Assembly (NCBI RefSeq): GCF_000337515.1
Contig: NZ_AOIQ01000016.1
Span: 20,400-84,399, forward strand
Length of the DNA stretch: 64,000 bases
Direction: 5' to 3'
DNA from: Halovivax asiaticus JCM 14624
GTDB lineage: Archaea > Halobacteriota > Halobacteria > Halobacteriales > Natrialbaceae
This document shows positions 7,903-19,361 of this stretch, piece by piece; the stretch's first letter is position 1, and each line of letters starts with the position of its first letter. Under the pieces are notes generated by a model that made no database searches, was not told the DNA's origin, and was given only the letters and a program-made list of their open reading frames with translations. Both the position numbers and the translations under genes were made by a program.

Positions 7903-8319
7903 ATGACGACGGAGGTTCCGGACGGCGCACCGGTCGTCCTCTTCGACGGCGTCTGCAACCTCTGTAACGGCTTCGTCCAGTTCATCGCGCCGCGGGACGA
8001 CGAGGGGGAGTTTTACTTCGCCTCGCTGCAGTCAGACGTCGGTCGCGAACTCCTCTCCAAACACGACCTCCCGACCGACGAACTCGAATCGATCGTGCTG
8101 GTCGAGGGCGAGGCGGCCTACGTCAAGTCCGGTGCCGTGCTCCGGATCGCCAGCCGACTCGGCGGTCTCTATCGCCTGCTCTCGCCGTTTCGGTACGTCC
8201 CCCGAGTGCTTCGGGACACCGTCTACGACCTCGTCGCGAACAACCGCTATCGCCTCTTCGGGAAGAAAGACCGCTGTGAGATCCCCGAGGGCGACGTCGG
8301 TGCCCGATTTCTGGAGTGA
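7903..8319 (+). CDS. Thiol-disulfide oxidoreductase, DCC family (DUF393)
   Basis: This 138-residue protein has the family-naming motif in VVLFDGVCNLCNGFVQFI (about 10-27), a D-x-V-C-x-x-C arrangement with a thioredoxin-like fold. The downstream RLLSPFRYVPRVLRDTVYDLVANNRY block matches the DCC C-terminal consensus (given here by its key residues R, P, D and NRY). It is a predicted cytoplasmic thiol-disulfide oxidoreductase with unknown partner. The ATG at 7903 was chosen because the family begins about ten residues before the FDG motif. Confidence 0.9.
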   Translation: MTTEVPDGAPVVLFDGVCNLCNGFVQFIAPRDDEGEFYFASLQSDVGRELLSKHDLPTDELESIVLVEGEAAYVKSGAVLRIASRLGGLYRLLSPFRYVPRVLRDTVYDLVANNRYRLFGKKDRCEIPEGDVGARFLE

Positions 8320-8439
8320 CCGAGCAATTTTCTCGAGACGAACGTGGATCCGTTGTTCGTCACTGGCGATCCTACTTGCGAACTGTACGTACGGATGACA
8401 TCGCGGACGTGTCTGAGATACCGGGTGCCGCTTGTGTCG

Positions 8440-8808
8440 TTAGCAGCGGGAATAGCTAGTAATCGAACGCCCGGGTTCTAACTCGAATACGATCAGTGGT
8501 GCATGACAGACGAACGGATCGATCTCGTGGACGTGTTCTCGGTCGTCAACTCGTATTGTGGCCCTGTACTCGTCAACATCCGCAACGTTGTAGCGGGGTA
8601 TCGACCCGCCGGCACCGATATCGAACGTTTCGTTATACACCAGTTCTTCTGTGGGCGTCGAAACGGTCAAAGACGCTTGCACGCGCTCGTCTGTGAGATT
8701 TATCACTTCAACGGCGACGTTTCGTTGCGTTTGGCGCCAAATGAGGCCACTTGCGGTGAGGGCTGTAGCGGCCACGCCTCCGCTGACGAGAAGCTCTCGG
8801 CGTTCCAT
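8440..8808 (-). CDS. Small membrane-anchored or exported protein, unknown function
   Basis: This 122-residue protein has one N-terminal hydrophobic segment (about 5-22) after MERRELL, which suits a signal anchor. The rest, with alternating polar and hydrophobic residues (VAVEVINLTDERVQASLTVS), looks like an immunoglobulin-like beta sandwich of the kind in many haloarchaeal surface proteins. I chose the ATG at 8808 because a TATA box (TATATTGA) lies about 22-30 nt upstream on this strand, as expected for a leaderless gene; an upstream TTG start would overlap the promoter. Confidence 0.65.
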   Translation of the reverse strand: MERRELLVSGGVAATALTASGLIWRQTQRNVAVEVINLTDERVQASLTVSTPTEELVYNETFDIGAGGSIPRYNVADVDEYRATIRVDDREHVHEIDPFVCHAPLIVFELEPGRSITSYSRC

Positions 8809-9114
8809 CAGGGAATCCAACGCATCCTTTATCAATATACTCTTTGACTTCAAATAATGTGGCTGCGAGGCTATTCGCGGTGTTCTTTCCCTTCTGTAAC
8901 TCGGGCCACCACGAACTCGGGAGCACGTTCGCCAACTGCTCTCTGCCCTGCCTCGGCTGACGGTCTTTGCCCGACCGTCGTTGTCGCGTCCTCGAAACGT
9001 TACGCTGGTGGCGCGCTCGGTACAGGGACGATGGCTCGGATCACCAGGACGAGCGAGTATGCGTGCCGGTCCGTTGGTATCGGAACTCGATCGACCCTGT
9101 GACCGACGCGACGC
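8809..9114. other. Intergenic region with only the 8808 gene's promoter
   Basis: These 306 bases hold the TATA box of the preceding minus-strand gene at about 8831-8838. The open frames crossing the rest have no start-site support and no recognisable protein features. I see no repeat, RNA or operator in it. Confidence 0.5.
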
Positions 9115-9912
9115 TTATCGGTTCCAGACAGCGGCATCCGGGTCGACCAGCCGTTCCTCGTGGTCGATGTCGTCGATGCGTGCCACTTCCTCGTCGGAAA
9201 GGTCGATCTCGCTTGCTCCGAGGTTCGCTTCGACGTGGTCGCCGCTCCCTTTCGGGATGGCGACGACGCCGTCGCGCTGGTGGTGCCAGGCCAGGGCGAT
9301 CTGGTGGGGCGTGGCGTCGTGGGCTTCGGCGATCTCGGTAAGCGTCTCGTCCTCGTCGGCGCGACCCTGCATGATCGGACAGTACGCGATCGTCGTGATA
9401 TCGTTTTCGCGTCCGTACCCGACCAGTTCGTCCTGCTGGAGCCACGGGTGACACTCAACCTGATGGGCGACGACCGGTGAGTCGAGGATCTCTCGCGCTT
9501 CATCCAGGTGTTCGACGTCGAAGTTACTGAGCCCGACGTGGCGTGTGAACCCTCGTTCACGAACCTCGTCCATCGCGGGGAGGGTGTCCTCGGGCTCGTA
9601 GGCGTCGAGCGGCCAGTGGACGTACAGGAGGTCGACGGCGTTGACGCCGAGCCGGTCGAGGCTCTCCTGGGTCGACTCGACGACGTCCTCGGCCCCGAGG
9701 TTCTCCGGTTTGACCTTCGTCGCGAGGAAGACGTCCTCGCGGTCGACGTTGGCCTGCGCGAGCGCGTCGCCGACGGCGTCCTCGTTGTCGTACATCTGCG
9801 CGGTGTCGATGTGGCGGTAGCCCGCTTCGAGTGCGCGAACGACGTTCTCGGTGCATTCGGCGCCCTCGTGGCCCGACGTGCCGAAGCCCGGCTGTGGAAT
9901 TCGTGCGGTCAT
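9115..9912 (-). CDS. Aldo/keto reductase
   Basis: This 265-residue (alpha/beta)8-barrel NADPH oxidoreductase shows the catalytic tetrad in order: Asp in HIDTAQMYDNE, Tyr in the same motif, Lys in LATKVKPENLG, and His in YVHWPLD. The C-terminal cofactor motif is AIPKGSGDHVEANL. It most resembles the family reducing methylglyoxal or 2,5-diketo-gluconate-type carbonyls, but the substrate is not determined. The start at 9912 matches the usual family N-terminus (IPQPGFGTSG). Divergent from the VOC protein; the 92-nt gap holds both promoters. Confidence 0.92.
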   Translation of the reverse strand: MTARIPQPGFGTSGHEGAECTENVVRALEAGYRHIDTAQMYDNEDAVGDALAQANVDREDVFLATKVKPENLGAEDVVESTQESLDRLGVNAVDLLYVHWPLDAYEPEDTLPAMDEVRERGFTRHVGLSNFDVEHLDEAREILDSPVVAHQVECHPWLQQDELVGYGRENDITTIAYCPIMQGRADEDETLTEIAEAHDATPHQIALAWHHQRDGVVAIPKGSGDHVEANLGASEIDLSDEEVARIDDIDHEERLVDPDAAVWNR

Positions 9913-10004
9913 ACGCGGATGGACGCGGTCCCGACACTCCCGTCTCGGGAAAGCGGCAATCGAGGCCGCGACAGGTTTTTGCGACAACCGGCAGCATCGT
10001 TCGT

Positions 10005-12781
<2,777 letters not shown>

Positions 12782-12843
12782 GTCGAGCTCGCGGGAGTCG
12801 ACGGCGCGGCGTCGAAGGTGGGGCGCACGTTCACCCCTGCTCG

Positions 12844-13485
12844 TCAGCCCGACATGTGTTCCTCGGCGAACCAGTGGATGACGTGATCCTCCGCGCGGTG
12901 GAGCACGTCGCTGGCCGTCGAGCTGGCGACCCCGAGTCGGTCGGCGACGTCGCCGAGCGTCGCCTCGCGTGGCGTCCGGTAGTAGCCCGCTTCGACTGCC
13001 TCCCGGAGCACCGCCCGCTGGCGATCGGTGAGCAACCGGTCGGCCTGGCTCGCGTCGATCTCGCGGACGTGCTCGATGGTGAACTCGATGCCGAGGTTCT
13101 CCAGTTGGGTTCGGAGGGCCGAAAGCCGGCTCCGTGAGGTCGTCACCTCCCACGTCGCCTGTCCATCCTGAATATCGAACGGCATCTCGAGCGGCACGCC
13201 GGCGCGCCAGACGGGCAAGAGGGGCAGTGGATTGGTCGTTTCGACCTGGAGGAGCGCCTCGTCGTCGTGCTTCCAGAGGAGTTCGAGCCGTTCGACGTTC
13301 TCGCGGTCCTGTATGTCGGTGATGATCGGAAGCGGGTCGTTCGCGACGAGGCGGACGAGGCCGATCCCGACGTCGTCTCCCGGAATGCCGGTGACGACCC
13401 GGAAGACGACTGCCGGGTGCTGTCTCGAGAGTTCACCGATCCAGGTGTGCGCGGGGAGGTCGATCGTCAGTTTCGCGTGAGGCAT
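12844..13485 (-). CDS. Bacterio-opsin activator-type (HTH_10) transcriptional regulator
   Basis: This 213-residue protein has an N-terminal ligand or sensor region and a C-terminal HTH_10 domain. The signature is LTDRQRAVLREAVEAGYY (about 152-169), followed by a helix-turn-helix around TLGDVADRLGVASSTASDVL. Such regulators are abundant in haloarchaea and usually lack a known ligand. It is divergent from the MMPL exporter gene. An inverted repeat CGAATAT/ATATTCG lies at 13529-13559 in the shared upstream region and could be its operator; this is inference. Confidence 0.88.
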   Translation of the reverse strand: MPHAKLTIDLPAHTWIGELSRQHPAVVFRVVTGIPGDDVGIGLVRLVANDPLPIITDIQDRENVERLELLWKHDDEALLQVETTNPLPLLPVWRAGVPLEMPFDIQDGQATWEVTTSRSRLSALRTQLENLGIEFTIEHVREIDASQADRLLTDRQRAVLREAVEAGYYRTPREATLGDVADRLGVASSTASDVLHRAEDHVIHWFAEEHMSG

Positions 13486-13528
13486 CGAGTGTCTGGGCGT
13501 ACGATACGCCGAAGAATAACGCCACTTT

Positions 13529-13559
13529 CGAATATGTTAGTAACACTCTCTGATATTCG
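13529..13559. promoter_or_regulatory. Inverted repeat CGAATAT-N17-ATATTCG between HTH_10 gene and MMPL exporter
   Basis: A perfect 7-bp inverted repeat (13529-13535 and 13553-13559) lies 44 nt upstream of the regulator's start, in its promoter region. The AT-rich arms could also be TATA elements, so operator status is a guess. Confidence 0.35.
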
Positions 13560-13717
13560 CCCGTTCGACTACCCGGGCGCCAGCCCTCTCCGATCGTAAT
13601 GAGCGCATTCGTTTCGCGTCCAACCGGGACGGCACTGGGGCTGTGGCCCGAGAATGGGTTCGACCGTCCGAACCTATTGCGGCGGGGCCGTCTCATCGCT
13701 CGTCGGGTGGTCTGCAG

Positions 13718-16273
13718 ATGATGGTGGGGATGCCCCGTTTCGTCGCCGAGAACGCGCGCCTCGTCGTCGTGGGTATGCTGGTTGCATCGGCCGTGATCGG
13801 CGCCGGGGTGCCGATGGTCGAGCGCTCGCTGTCACTCGATCAGTTCCAGACGGACGACGAGGCCGCCGACGCCCTCGAGTACGTCGCGGCGAACTTCTCC
13901 ACCGACGGGTCGGAAACCACCACCGCACAGGTCGTCGTCCGGGACGAGAACGTCCTCGATCGAGAGACACTCGTCGCCGTGCTCGAGTACGAACGCGCCC
14001 TCTGGGACGACGAAACGGTCGACGAGACACTCGTCGACACCCACAGCGTGGCCGAACTCGTCGCAACCGCGGCGATCACCGAGGAGCGAGATTGGACGAA
14101 CGCGACGCGGACCAAGATCGCATCGTCAGACACGGGCGCGGGCCCGCCGGACCCCGAGCGAGCGTCCGACATCGACGCTCAACTCGATGCGCTCCGGTCG
14201 CTCTCCGACGACGAGGTCGAACGGCTCGTGGGGGACGTCCTCGCCGGTGACGGGAATCGATCGTCGCAGGCGCTCACACTCCTGCCCGACTACTACGAAC
14301 CGGGAACGACCGAGACGAACGCGACGCTACTGGTGGTCACGCAGGAGACGCCTGGCGGTTCGTTCGCCCCGGGTGCTGCACCGGACGAGCTCGAAGCGTC
14401 CCAGACGGCCATGCAGGACCTGGCTCCGACCGACGGCTCATTGACGGTTCTCGTCTACGGTGACGGGATCGTCTCCACGGAGATCACCGATTCGATGGTC
14501 GACAGTGTGCTCCTCGTTGGGCCGCTGGCCGTCGCGTTCGTCCTGATCGTCCTCGTGGTCGTCTACCGCGACCTCCTCGACATCTTGCTCGGGCTCGCCG
14601 GGATCGGCCTCGTTCTCGTGTGGACGTTCGGCACGATGGGCTGGGTCGGGATCCCGTTCAGCCAGCCGTTTGTCGTCGTCCTCGTCCTGCTGATCGGGCT
14701 TTCGATCGACTACAGCCTCCACGTCGTCATGCGCTACCGTGAGGCCCGCCCGTCCGGTGAGGTCGCTCCCAGTCGCGCGATGGCCGTGGCGCTCGGCAGT
14801 GTCGGCGTCGCACTCGTCTACGTGACGGCCACGACCGTCATCGGCTTCCTCTCGAACCTCGCGAGCCCGCTCGAAATCTTCCGAAACCTCGGGCTCGTCA
14901 GCGCGATCGGCATCGTGGCCACGCTGGCCGTCTTCGGCCTCTTCGTTCCGGCCCTGAAGGTCGAACTCGACGGCCTGCTCGAACGCCACGGCGTCGATCG
15001 AGTGAAACCGGCAGTCGGAACCGGTGGCGGGTCGATCAGTCGCCTTCTCGGCGTGGGTGCGACGCTCGCGACGCGGGCGCCCGCGGCCGTCATCGTCGTC
15101 TCGCTCGTCGTCAGCGGCATCGGGGCCTACGGCGCGACGACGGTCGACGCCAGTTTCGAACAATCCGACTTCCTGGCGGAGGATCCCGACGACTGGGTGA
15201 AAGACCTTCCCGGGCCGATCGCACCGGGGACCTACACGACCGAGCGGGCGATCCACACGCTCGAAGCGGATTTCGTCAGGCGGGATACGACGGCGTCGAT
15301 TCTGCTCACCGGTGACGTCACCAATCCAGCGACGCTAGAGCGCCTCGATGCGGCGCGCGCTACCGCTCGCGACGGGCCGGTGACCGCGACCTACGCCGAC
15401 GGCGAACCCGCAGTCACCGATCCGATTACGCTGATGGACCGCGTCGCCGCCGCGAACGAATCGTTTGCCGCGACGCGTTCGGCCGCCGACGTGGACGGAG
15501 ATGGCATCCCGGACCGGAACGTCACTGCCGTCTACGACGCTCTCTACCGGGTCGCTCCCGACGATGCGTCGAACGTCGTCCACCGCGACGACGGGGACTA
15601 CGAGGCACTCCGGATGGTGGTGACCGTCGACGGAGGTGCCGCCGACGTGGCCGTTCAGGACCAGCTGGACTCGATCACCGCCGATGCCGACCGGGACGGC
15701 GTCGACGCGATCGCGACGGGTGATGGCGTCGTCAACCGGCTCACGGCTGATCAACTCGCGGAGACGGCGCTCACGAGCCTGTTCGTCGCCCTCGCGTCGG
15801 TACTCGTCGTCCTCGCAGTTGCCTACCGCGTTACCGAGGGGAGCGCATCGCTCGGTGTCGTGACCATCGCCCCCGTCGCTGCCACGCTGACGTGGGTGCT
15901 CGGGACGATGGCGTTGCTCGACATTCCGTTCAACATCGTCACTGGCATGATCACCGGCCTCACGATCGGTCTCGGCGTGGACTACAGCCTGCACGTCACC
16001 GAACGATTCGTTCAGGAACTCGCGAGTGCGGACGCGACCGCGTTGGCGCTGCGAGAAACCGTCACCGGGACCGGCGGCGCCTTGCTGTCGAGTGCCGCGA
16101 CGACCGCGAGCGGGTTCGCGGTCTTGCTCGTCGCGATCTTGCCGTTCCTCCAGTCGTTCGGGCTCATCACGGCACTGACGATCGGGTACGCGTTTCTGGC
16201 GAGCGTCTTCGTGCTCCCGAGTCTGCTGGTTGGCTGGGTGCGGATCGTCGGGAGAGGGGCGGACCCGAGTTAG
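13718..16273 (+). CDS. RND superfamily transporter, MMPL type
   Basis: This 851-residue membrane protein is built from two similar halves, each with one N-terminal helix, a large extracytoplasmic loop and five clustered helices. The family's conserved motif occurs twice, as IGLSIDYSLHVVMRYRE (first half) and LGVDYSLHVTERF (second half). It is predicted to export lipids or hydrophobic compounds using the ion gradient; the substrate cannot be read. I chose the ATG at 13718 because it directly precedes the first helix. It overlaps the stop of the convergent ABC permease by 4 nt at 16270-16273. Confidence 0.9.
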   Translation: MMVGMPRFVAENARLVVVGMLVASAVIGAGVPMVERSLSLDQFQTDDEAADALEYVAANFSTDGSETTTAQVVVRDENVLDRETLVAVLEYERALWDDETVDETLVDTHSVAELVATAAITEERDWTNATRTKIASSDTGAGPPDPERASDIDAQLDALRSLSDDEVERLVGDVLAGDGNRSSQALTLLPDYYEPGTTETNATLLVVTQETPGGSFAPGAAPDELEASQTAMQDLAPTDGSLTVLVYGDGIVSTEITDSMVDSVLLVGPLAVAFVLIVLVVVYRDLLDILLGLAGIGLVLVWTFGTMGWVGIPFSQPFVVVLVLLIGLSIDYSLHVVMRYREARPSGEVAPSRAMAVALGSVGVALVYVTATTVIGFLSNLASPLEIFRNLGLVSAIGIVATLAVFGLFVPALKVELDGLLERHGVDRVKPAVGTGGGSISRLLGVGATLATRAPAAVIVVSLVVSGIGAYGATTVDASFEQSDFLAEDPDDWVKDLPGPIAPGTYTTERAIHTLEADFVRRDTTASILLTGDVTNPATLERLDAARATARDGPVTATYADGEPAVTDPITLMDRVAAANESFAATRSAADVDGDGIPDRNVTAVYDALYRVAPDDASNVVHRDDGDYEALRMVVTVDGGAADVAVQDQLDSITADADRDGVDAIATGDGVVNRLTADQLAETALTSLFVALASVLVVLAVAYRVTEGSASLGVVTIAPVAATLTWVLGTMALLDIPFNIVTGMITGLTIGLGVDYSLHVTERFVQELASADATALALRETVTGTGGALLSSAATTASGFAVLLVAILPFLQSFGLITALTIGYAFLASVFVLPSLLVGWVRIVGRGADPS

Positions 16274-17109
16274 AGGTCGGCGCGCTCGAAGCGCCAGTAG
16301 CCGATGGCGAGCGGGACGACGATCCAGAGTGCGAGAATGACGAACGCGAACCAGTGCTGGAGGTAGAACGGCTGGGAAGTCGTGCTATTGAAGACTACGA
16401 CGGAGGCGCTATCGGTGTCGGTCCAGAGCGAGGCGATGGCAGTCGACATGTCCGCATACAGGTTGAACATCCAGAACCGCTCGACGAAAGACAGCGCATT
16501 ACCGCTGAGCAAGTCGAGGGTGCTGTTCACTCGACCAAACACCAAGTTCCAGGTGTACATGGCGATGAAGACGACGAAGCCGGCGACCGTTGCCTGCGTT
16601 TCGGTCTTCGTCAGTGCCGATGCACCGATCCCGACGGCGACGAACATGATGCCGAAGAGCACCGTGACGACGGTGAACCCCACAAAATCCAGCATTTTGA
16701 AATTGTCGACGCCGAATCCGAACAGGAGGGCGGCCGGGAGGTAGCCAGCGAGGATCGCGGTCGTGAGCAGGCCAGTTCGACCCAGGAACTTGCCGGCGAT
16801 CACCTCTCCGCGGGTGTGCGGGAGCGAGAGGAGAATCTTGAGGCTCCCCAGTTCGCGTTCACGGACGATCGACTTGATACTCACTACGAGCCCGGTCACC
16901 GGGACCAGAAACAGGATGGACAGCACGTACGCGAACCCGAAGGCGAGTCCGGCTTCCCCGTCTCCGCTACCGCCAACGTCCGTGTTCTGGAGGACGGCCC
17001 AGAGCGCGAACCCGGCGATCGAGACGATGAAAAGCGCCATTAGCATCCACAGCAACTTCGACCGGATCCCGTCCTGGAAGTCCTTCTTGGCGACGGCGGC
17101 GTAACTCAT
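16270..17109 (-). CDS. ABC-2 type exporter permease
   Basis: This 279-residue protein has six membrane helices with a typical ABC-2 N-terminus (KKDFQDGIRSKLLW) and the conserved cytoplasmic SIVRERELGSLKILLSLPHTR segment (about 81-101; key residues R, E, G and P). It should form the membrane channel for the ATPase encoded just upstream; the ATPase stop and this start overlap in an ATGA. Substrate unknown. It is the paralogue of the permease at 21260. Confidence 0.9.
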   Translation of the reverse strand: MSYAAVAKKDFQDGIRSKLLWMLMALFIVSIAGFALWAVLQNTDVGGSGDGEAGLAFGFAYVLSILFLVPVTGLVVSIKSIVRERELGSLKILLSLPHTRGEVIAGKFLGRTGLLTTAILAGYLPAALLFGFGVDNFKMLDFVGFTVVTVLFGIMFVAVGIGASALTKTETQATVAGFVVFIAMYTWNLVFGRVNSTLDLLSGNALSFVERFWMFNLYADMSTAIASLWTDTDSASVVVFNSTTSQPFYLQHWFAFVILALWIVVPLAIGYWRFERADL

Positions 17110-18038
17110 GCCGTCACCTCCGCTCGCTCGGTGGTGTACGATCTGAAGACCTCCTCCAGAGACGCTTCCTCGGTCGAGAAGTCCTCGACGGTTCGGCCAG
17201 CCCCTTCGAGCGCCGAGAGGACGTCCGTCTTCGATCCCGTCGTCGACACGACGAGCGTCTGCGTCGTCGACGCGGCGTCGCGTTCGGCGTTCGTGACGCC
17301 GTCGACCGCCTGTGCGGCTGCGACGGCGTCGTCCGTGACGCGGTCGAGTTCGATCCGGAGCGTCTCGCCGCCGGAGACGGAGTCACGGAGCCCCTCGATG
17401 GTGTCTTCGGCGACCAGGTGCCCGTCGCGGACGATGCCGACGCGGTCACAGACCGCCTCGACCTGCCCGAGGATGTGACTCGAGAAGAAGACGGTCGCGC
17501 CGCGGTCGGCTTCCTCACGGACGAGTTCGCGCATTTCGCGAGCGCCGTTCGGGTCCAGGCCGGTCGTGGGCTCGTCGAGGATCAACAGATCGGGTTCGCC
17601 GACCAGCGCCATCGCGAGGAGGAGTCGCTGGGCCATCCCCTTCGAGTACCCGCCGGCCTTCCGGTCGGCATCTTCAGGGTCGAGGCCGACGCGGTCGAGG
17701 AGGGCATCAGGGTCGTCGTTCGCGCCCTTCGATTCGAGGGCGAATTCGAGGTGCTGGCGGCCGGTCAGGCGGTCGTACGTGTGGTAGCCTTCGGGGAGGA
17801 CGCCGATACGCTTTCGAACCGCCTTGCTCTCGGTCTGGGCGTCCATCCCGAGGACCGATATCTCGCCAGCGGTCGGTGTGATAAAGTCGAGGACCATGTT
17901 GATCGTCGTCGACTTTCCGGCGCCGTTCGGCCCCAGAAAGCCAAAGACCTCGCCAGATTCGACTGTCAGGGAGAGGTCGTCGACGGCGACGACGTCGCCG
18001 AATCGCTTCGAGACGCCGTCGATTGCTATCGATTCCAT
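17106..18038 (-). CDS. ABC-2 exporter ATP-binding protein
   Basis: This 310-residue protein has Walker A GPNGAGKST (about 37-45), the signature YSKGMAQRL, Walker B LLILDEPTTGLDP and the switch His in FFSSH. The last 85 residues form the accessory domain common to archaeal ABC-2 ATPases. It is the first gene of a two-gene operon. A TATA-like AATATTTT sits about 27-34 nt upstream of the ATG, preceded by GTGACAA, a half-site also present before the paralogous operon at 23214. Confidence 0.93.
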   Translation of the reverse strand: MESIAIDGVSKRFGDVVAVDDLSLTVESGEVFGFLGPNGAGKSTTINMVLDFITPTAGEISVLGMDAQTESKAVRKRIGVLPEGYHTYDRLTGRQHLEFALESKGANDDPDALLDRVGLDPEDADRKAGGYSKGMAQRLLLAMALVGEPDLLILDEPTTGLDPNGAREMRELVREEADRGATVFFSSHILGQVEAVCDRVGIVRDGHLVAEDTIEGLRDSVSGGETLRIELDRVTDDAVAAAQAVDGVTNAERDAASTTQTLVVSTTGSKTDVLSALEGAGRTVEDFSTEEASLEEVFRSYTTERAEVTA

Positions 18039-18135
18039 ATCTCACAGATAAGTCCCACCGAACAAAAATATTGTCACTCGTGTGTAATTCTCACGGGGTA
18101 CCGACAGGATGACTTCGGCCGTGCCACGTACCGCC

Positions 18136-18414
18136 CTAGATCAGTTCGTCCGGGTCCGTCGAGTCGGCGACGCGACTCGCCTCCGTCGCGTATCGCTCTC
18201 GCGTCTCGGCGTCGGGGACGGGTTCGAGATCGGTCACCTCGATATCGACCGCTGCCGTCGCCGCACTGTCGCCCTGCAAACTGGTTGCACTGCGCTCCTT
18301 GCGCTGGTAGCGCTCGCCGTCGAGCGTTGCGTAGACGAGTGTCACGAGGTTCCGATCGTCGAACGTTCGTTCGACCAGCCAGCAGCGGACGGTTTCGTCG
18401 TCGGCTTCGGTCAT
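18136..18414 (-). CDS. Small conserved haloarchaeal protein, unknown function
   Basis: This 92-residue soluble acidic protein has a predicted alpha-beta fold. Its first 70 residues (CWLVERTFDDRNLVTLVYAT) alternate strand-like segments and the end is helical. I do not recognise a family. It is divergently oriented from the PH-domain-like membrane protein gene at 18538 (123 nt apart), and 98 nt upstream of the ABC operon on the same strand. Confidence 0.6.
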   Translation of the reverse strand: MTEADDETVRCWLVERTFDDRNLVTLVYATLDGERYQRKERSATSLQGDSAATAAVDIEVTDLEPVPDAETRERYATEASRVADSTDPDELI

Positions 18415-18537
18415 GACCCCCAGTTTGCCAGCCGCCGTGGTGAGTCTGTCGGCGAGCAGTCGCAGGGCGCGCAGTAGTCCGCCCCTAGCCGGTGTACGGC
18501 CGGGACGTTATTCCCCCGGGGTGTCGAATCCACCCGC

Positions 18538-19293
18538 ATGGTGAGACGCGATCGAGCACCGGTCGACCCTGATTCCGACGGGCATCCCTCACAGCGCGGT
18601 GCCTGGCGCGATCGCGTCACGGAACTCCTGCTGGCAGGCGAGCGCGTTCGAGAGCGCGTCGACGCCGGCGACCACGCGCTCGTCGTGACGAGTCACCGCG
18701 TGCTCGCGTTCCACCCGAAATCGGCCGACGGGCCGCGATTCCGTGATGTCGACCGACCCAACGCCGTCGACGTCCGTACGGAGACGCGGGAGTCGCTTCG
18801 CCTGCTCGGCTGGGCGCTGCTGCTGAGCACCGTCGGGACGCTCGTCGCGCTCGTCGGGGTCTCGGTGGACTTTGCGGGCCTCGTTCCGACCGTCGAGAGT
18901 CGCGGACCGATGGCGGGGACCGTCCAGGGGACACTCGACACGCTCGCGACCGTTCTCGATACACTCGGTCACCTCCTCGTTCTGCTCGGTCTCATCGGCC
19001 TCCTCGGCGGCCTCGCCGCGTTCGCCCGGTACCTCAAGAGCCGTCAGGAACGCCTCGTCGTCGCCGTGTCGGGAGCGCCCGATCTCTCGATCCCACCGCC
19101 AAATACTCCGGACCAGTCCGTTGCCGTTCTCACGCGGGCGATCGAGGCCGGGCCGGATTCGGGGCCGGTTGAGGCCAAGCCGGAGTCAGGGGCGGTCGAG
19201 TCGGAATCGCCCGGCGGCGAACACGGCGCCGGCCCGTCCGTCACCGCGTCGGAGAGCGGTGCCAATACTGACGCGGGGCCAGATCGAGGCTGA
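18538..19293 (+). CDS. Membrane protein with a PH-like N-terminal segment
   Basis: This 251-residue protein. Residues about 28-75 (LLLAGERVRERVDAGDHALVVTSHRVLAF by key residues G-E, L-V-V-T, R-V-L) resemble the bacterial PH-like fold of the bPH_2 type. Two hydrophobic segments (about 85-105 and 137-160) follow. The last 70 residues are a Pro/Glu/Ser-rich acidic tail with near-repeats of GPDSGPVEAKPESG. It is probably anchored in the cytoplasmic membrane. uvrC follows 68 nt later on the same strand and may be co-transcribed. Confidence 0.65.
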   Translation: MVRRDRAPVDPDSDGHPSQRGAWRDRVTELLLAGERVRERVDAGDHALVVTSHRVLAFHPKSADGPRFRDVDRPNAVDVRTETRESLRLLGWALLLSTVGTLVALVGVSVDFAGLVPTVESRGPMAGTVQGTLDTLATVLDTLGHLLVLLGLIGLLGGLAAFARYLKSRQERLVVAVSGAPDLSIPPPNTPDQSVAVLTRAIEAGPDSGPVEAKPESGAVESESPGGEHGAGPSVTASESGANTDAGPDRG

Positions 19294-19361
19294 CTCGCCT
19301 CGGTCACGACGCTCGGTCGAACGCGTCACGCTGATACCGCTCGACGCCCTATCCGGGTTCG

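Noticed and set aside
8857-9102. 81-codon frame in the 8809-9114 intergenic region
   Set aside because: No start-site support, unusual composition (Arg/Ser/Thr-rich) and no recognisable domain.
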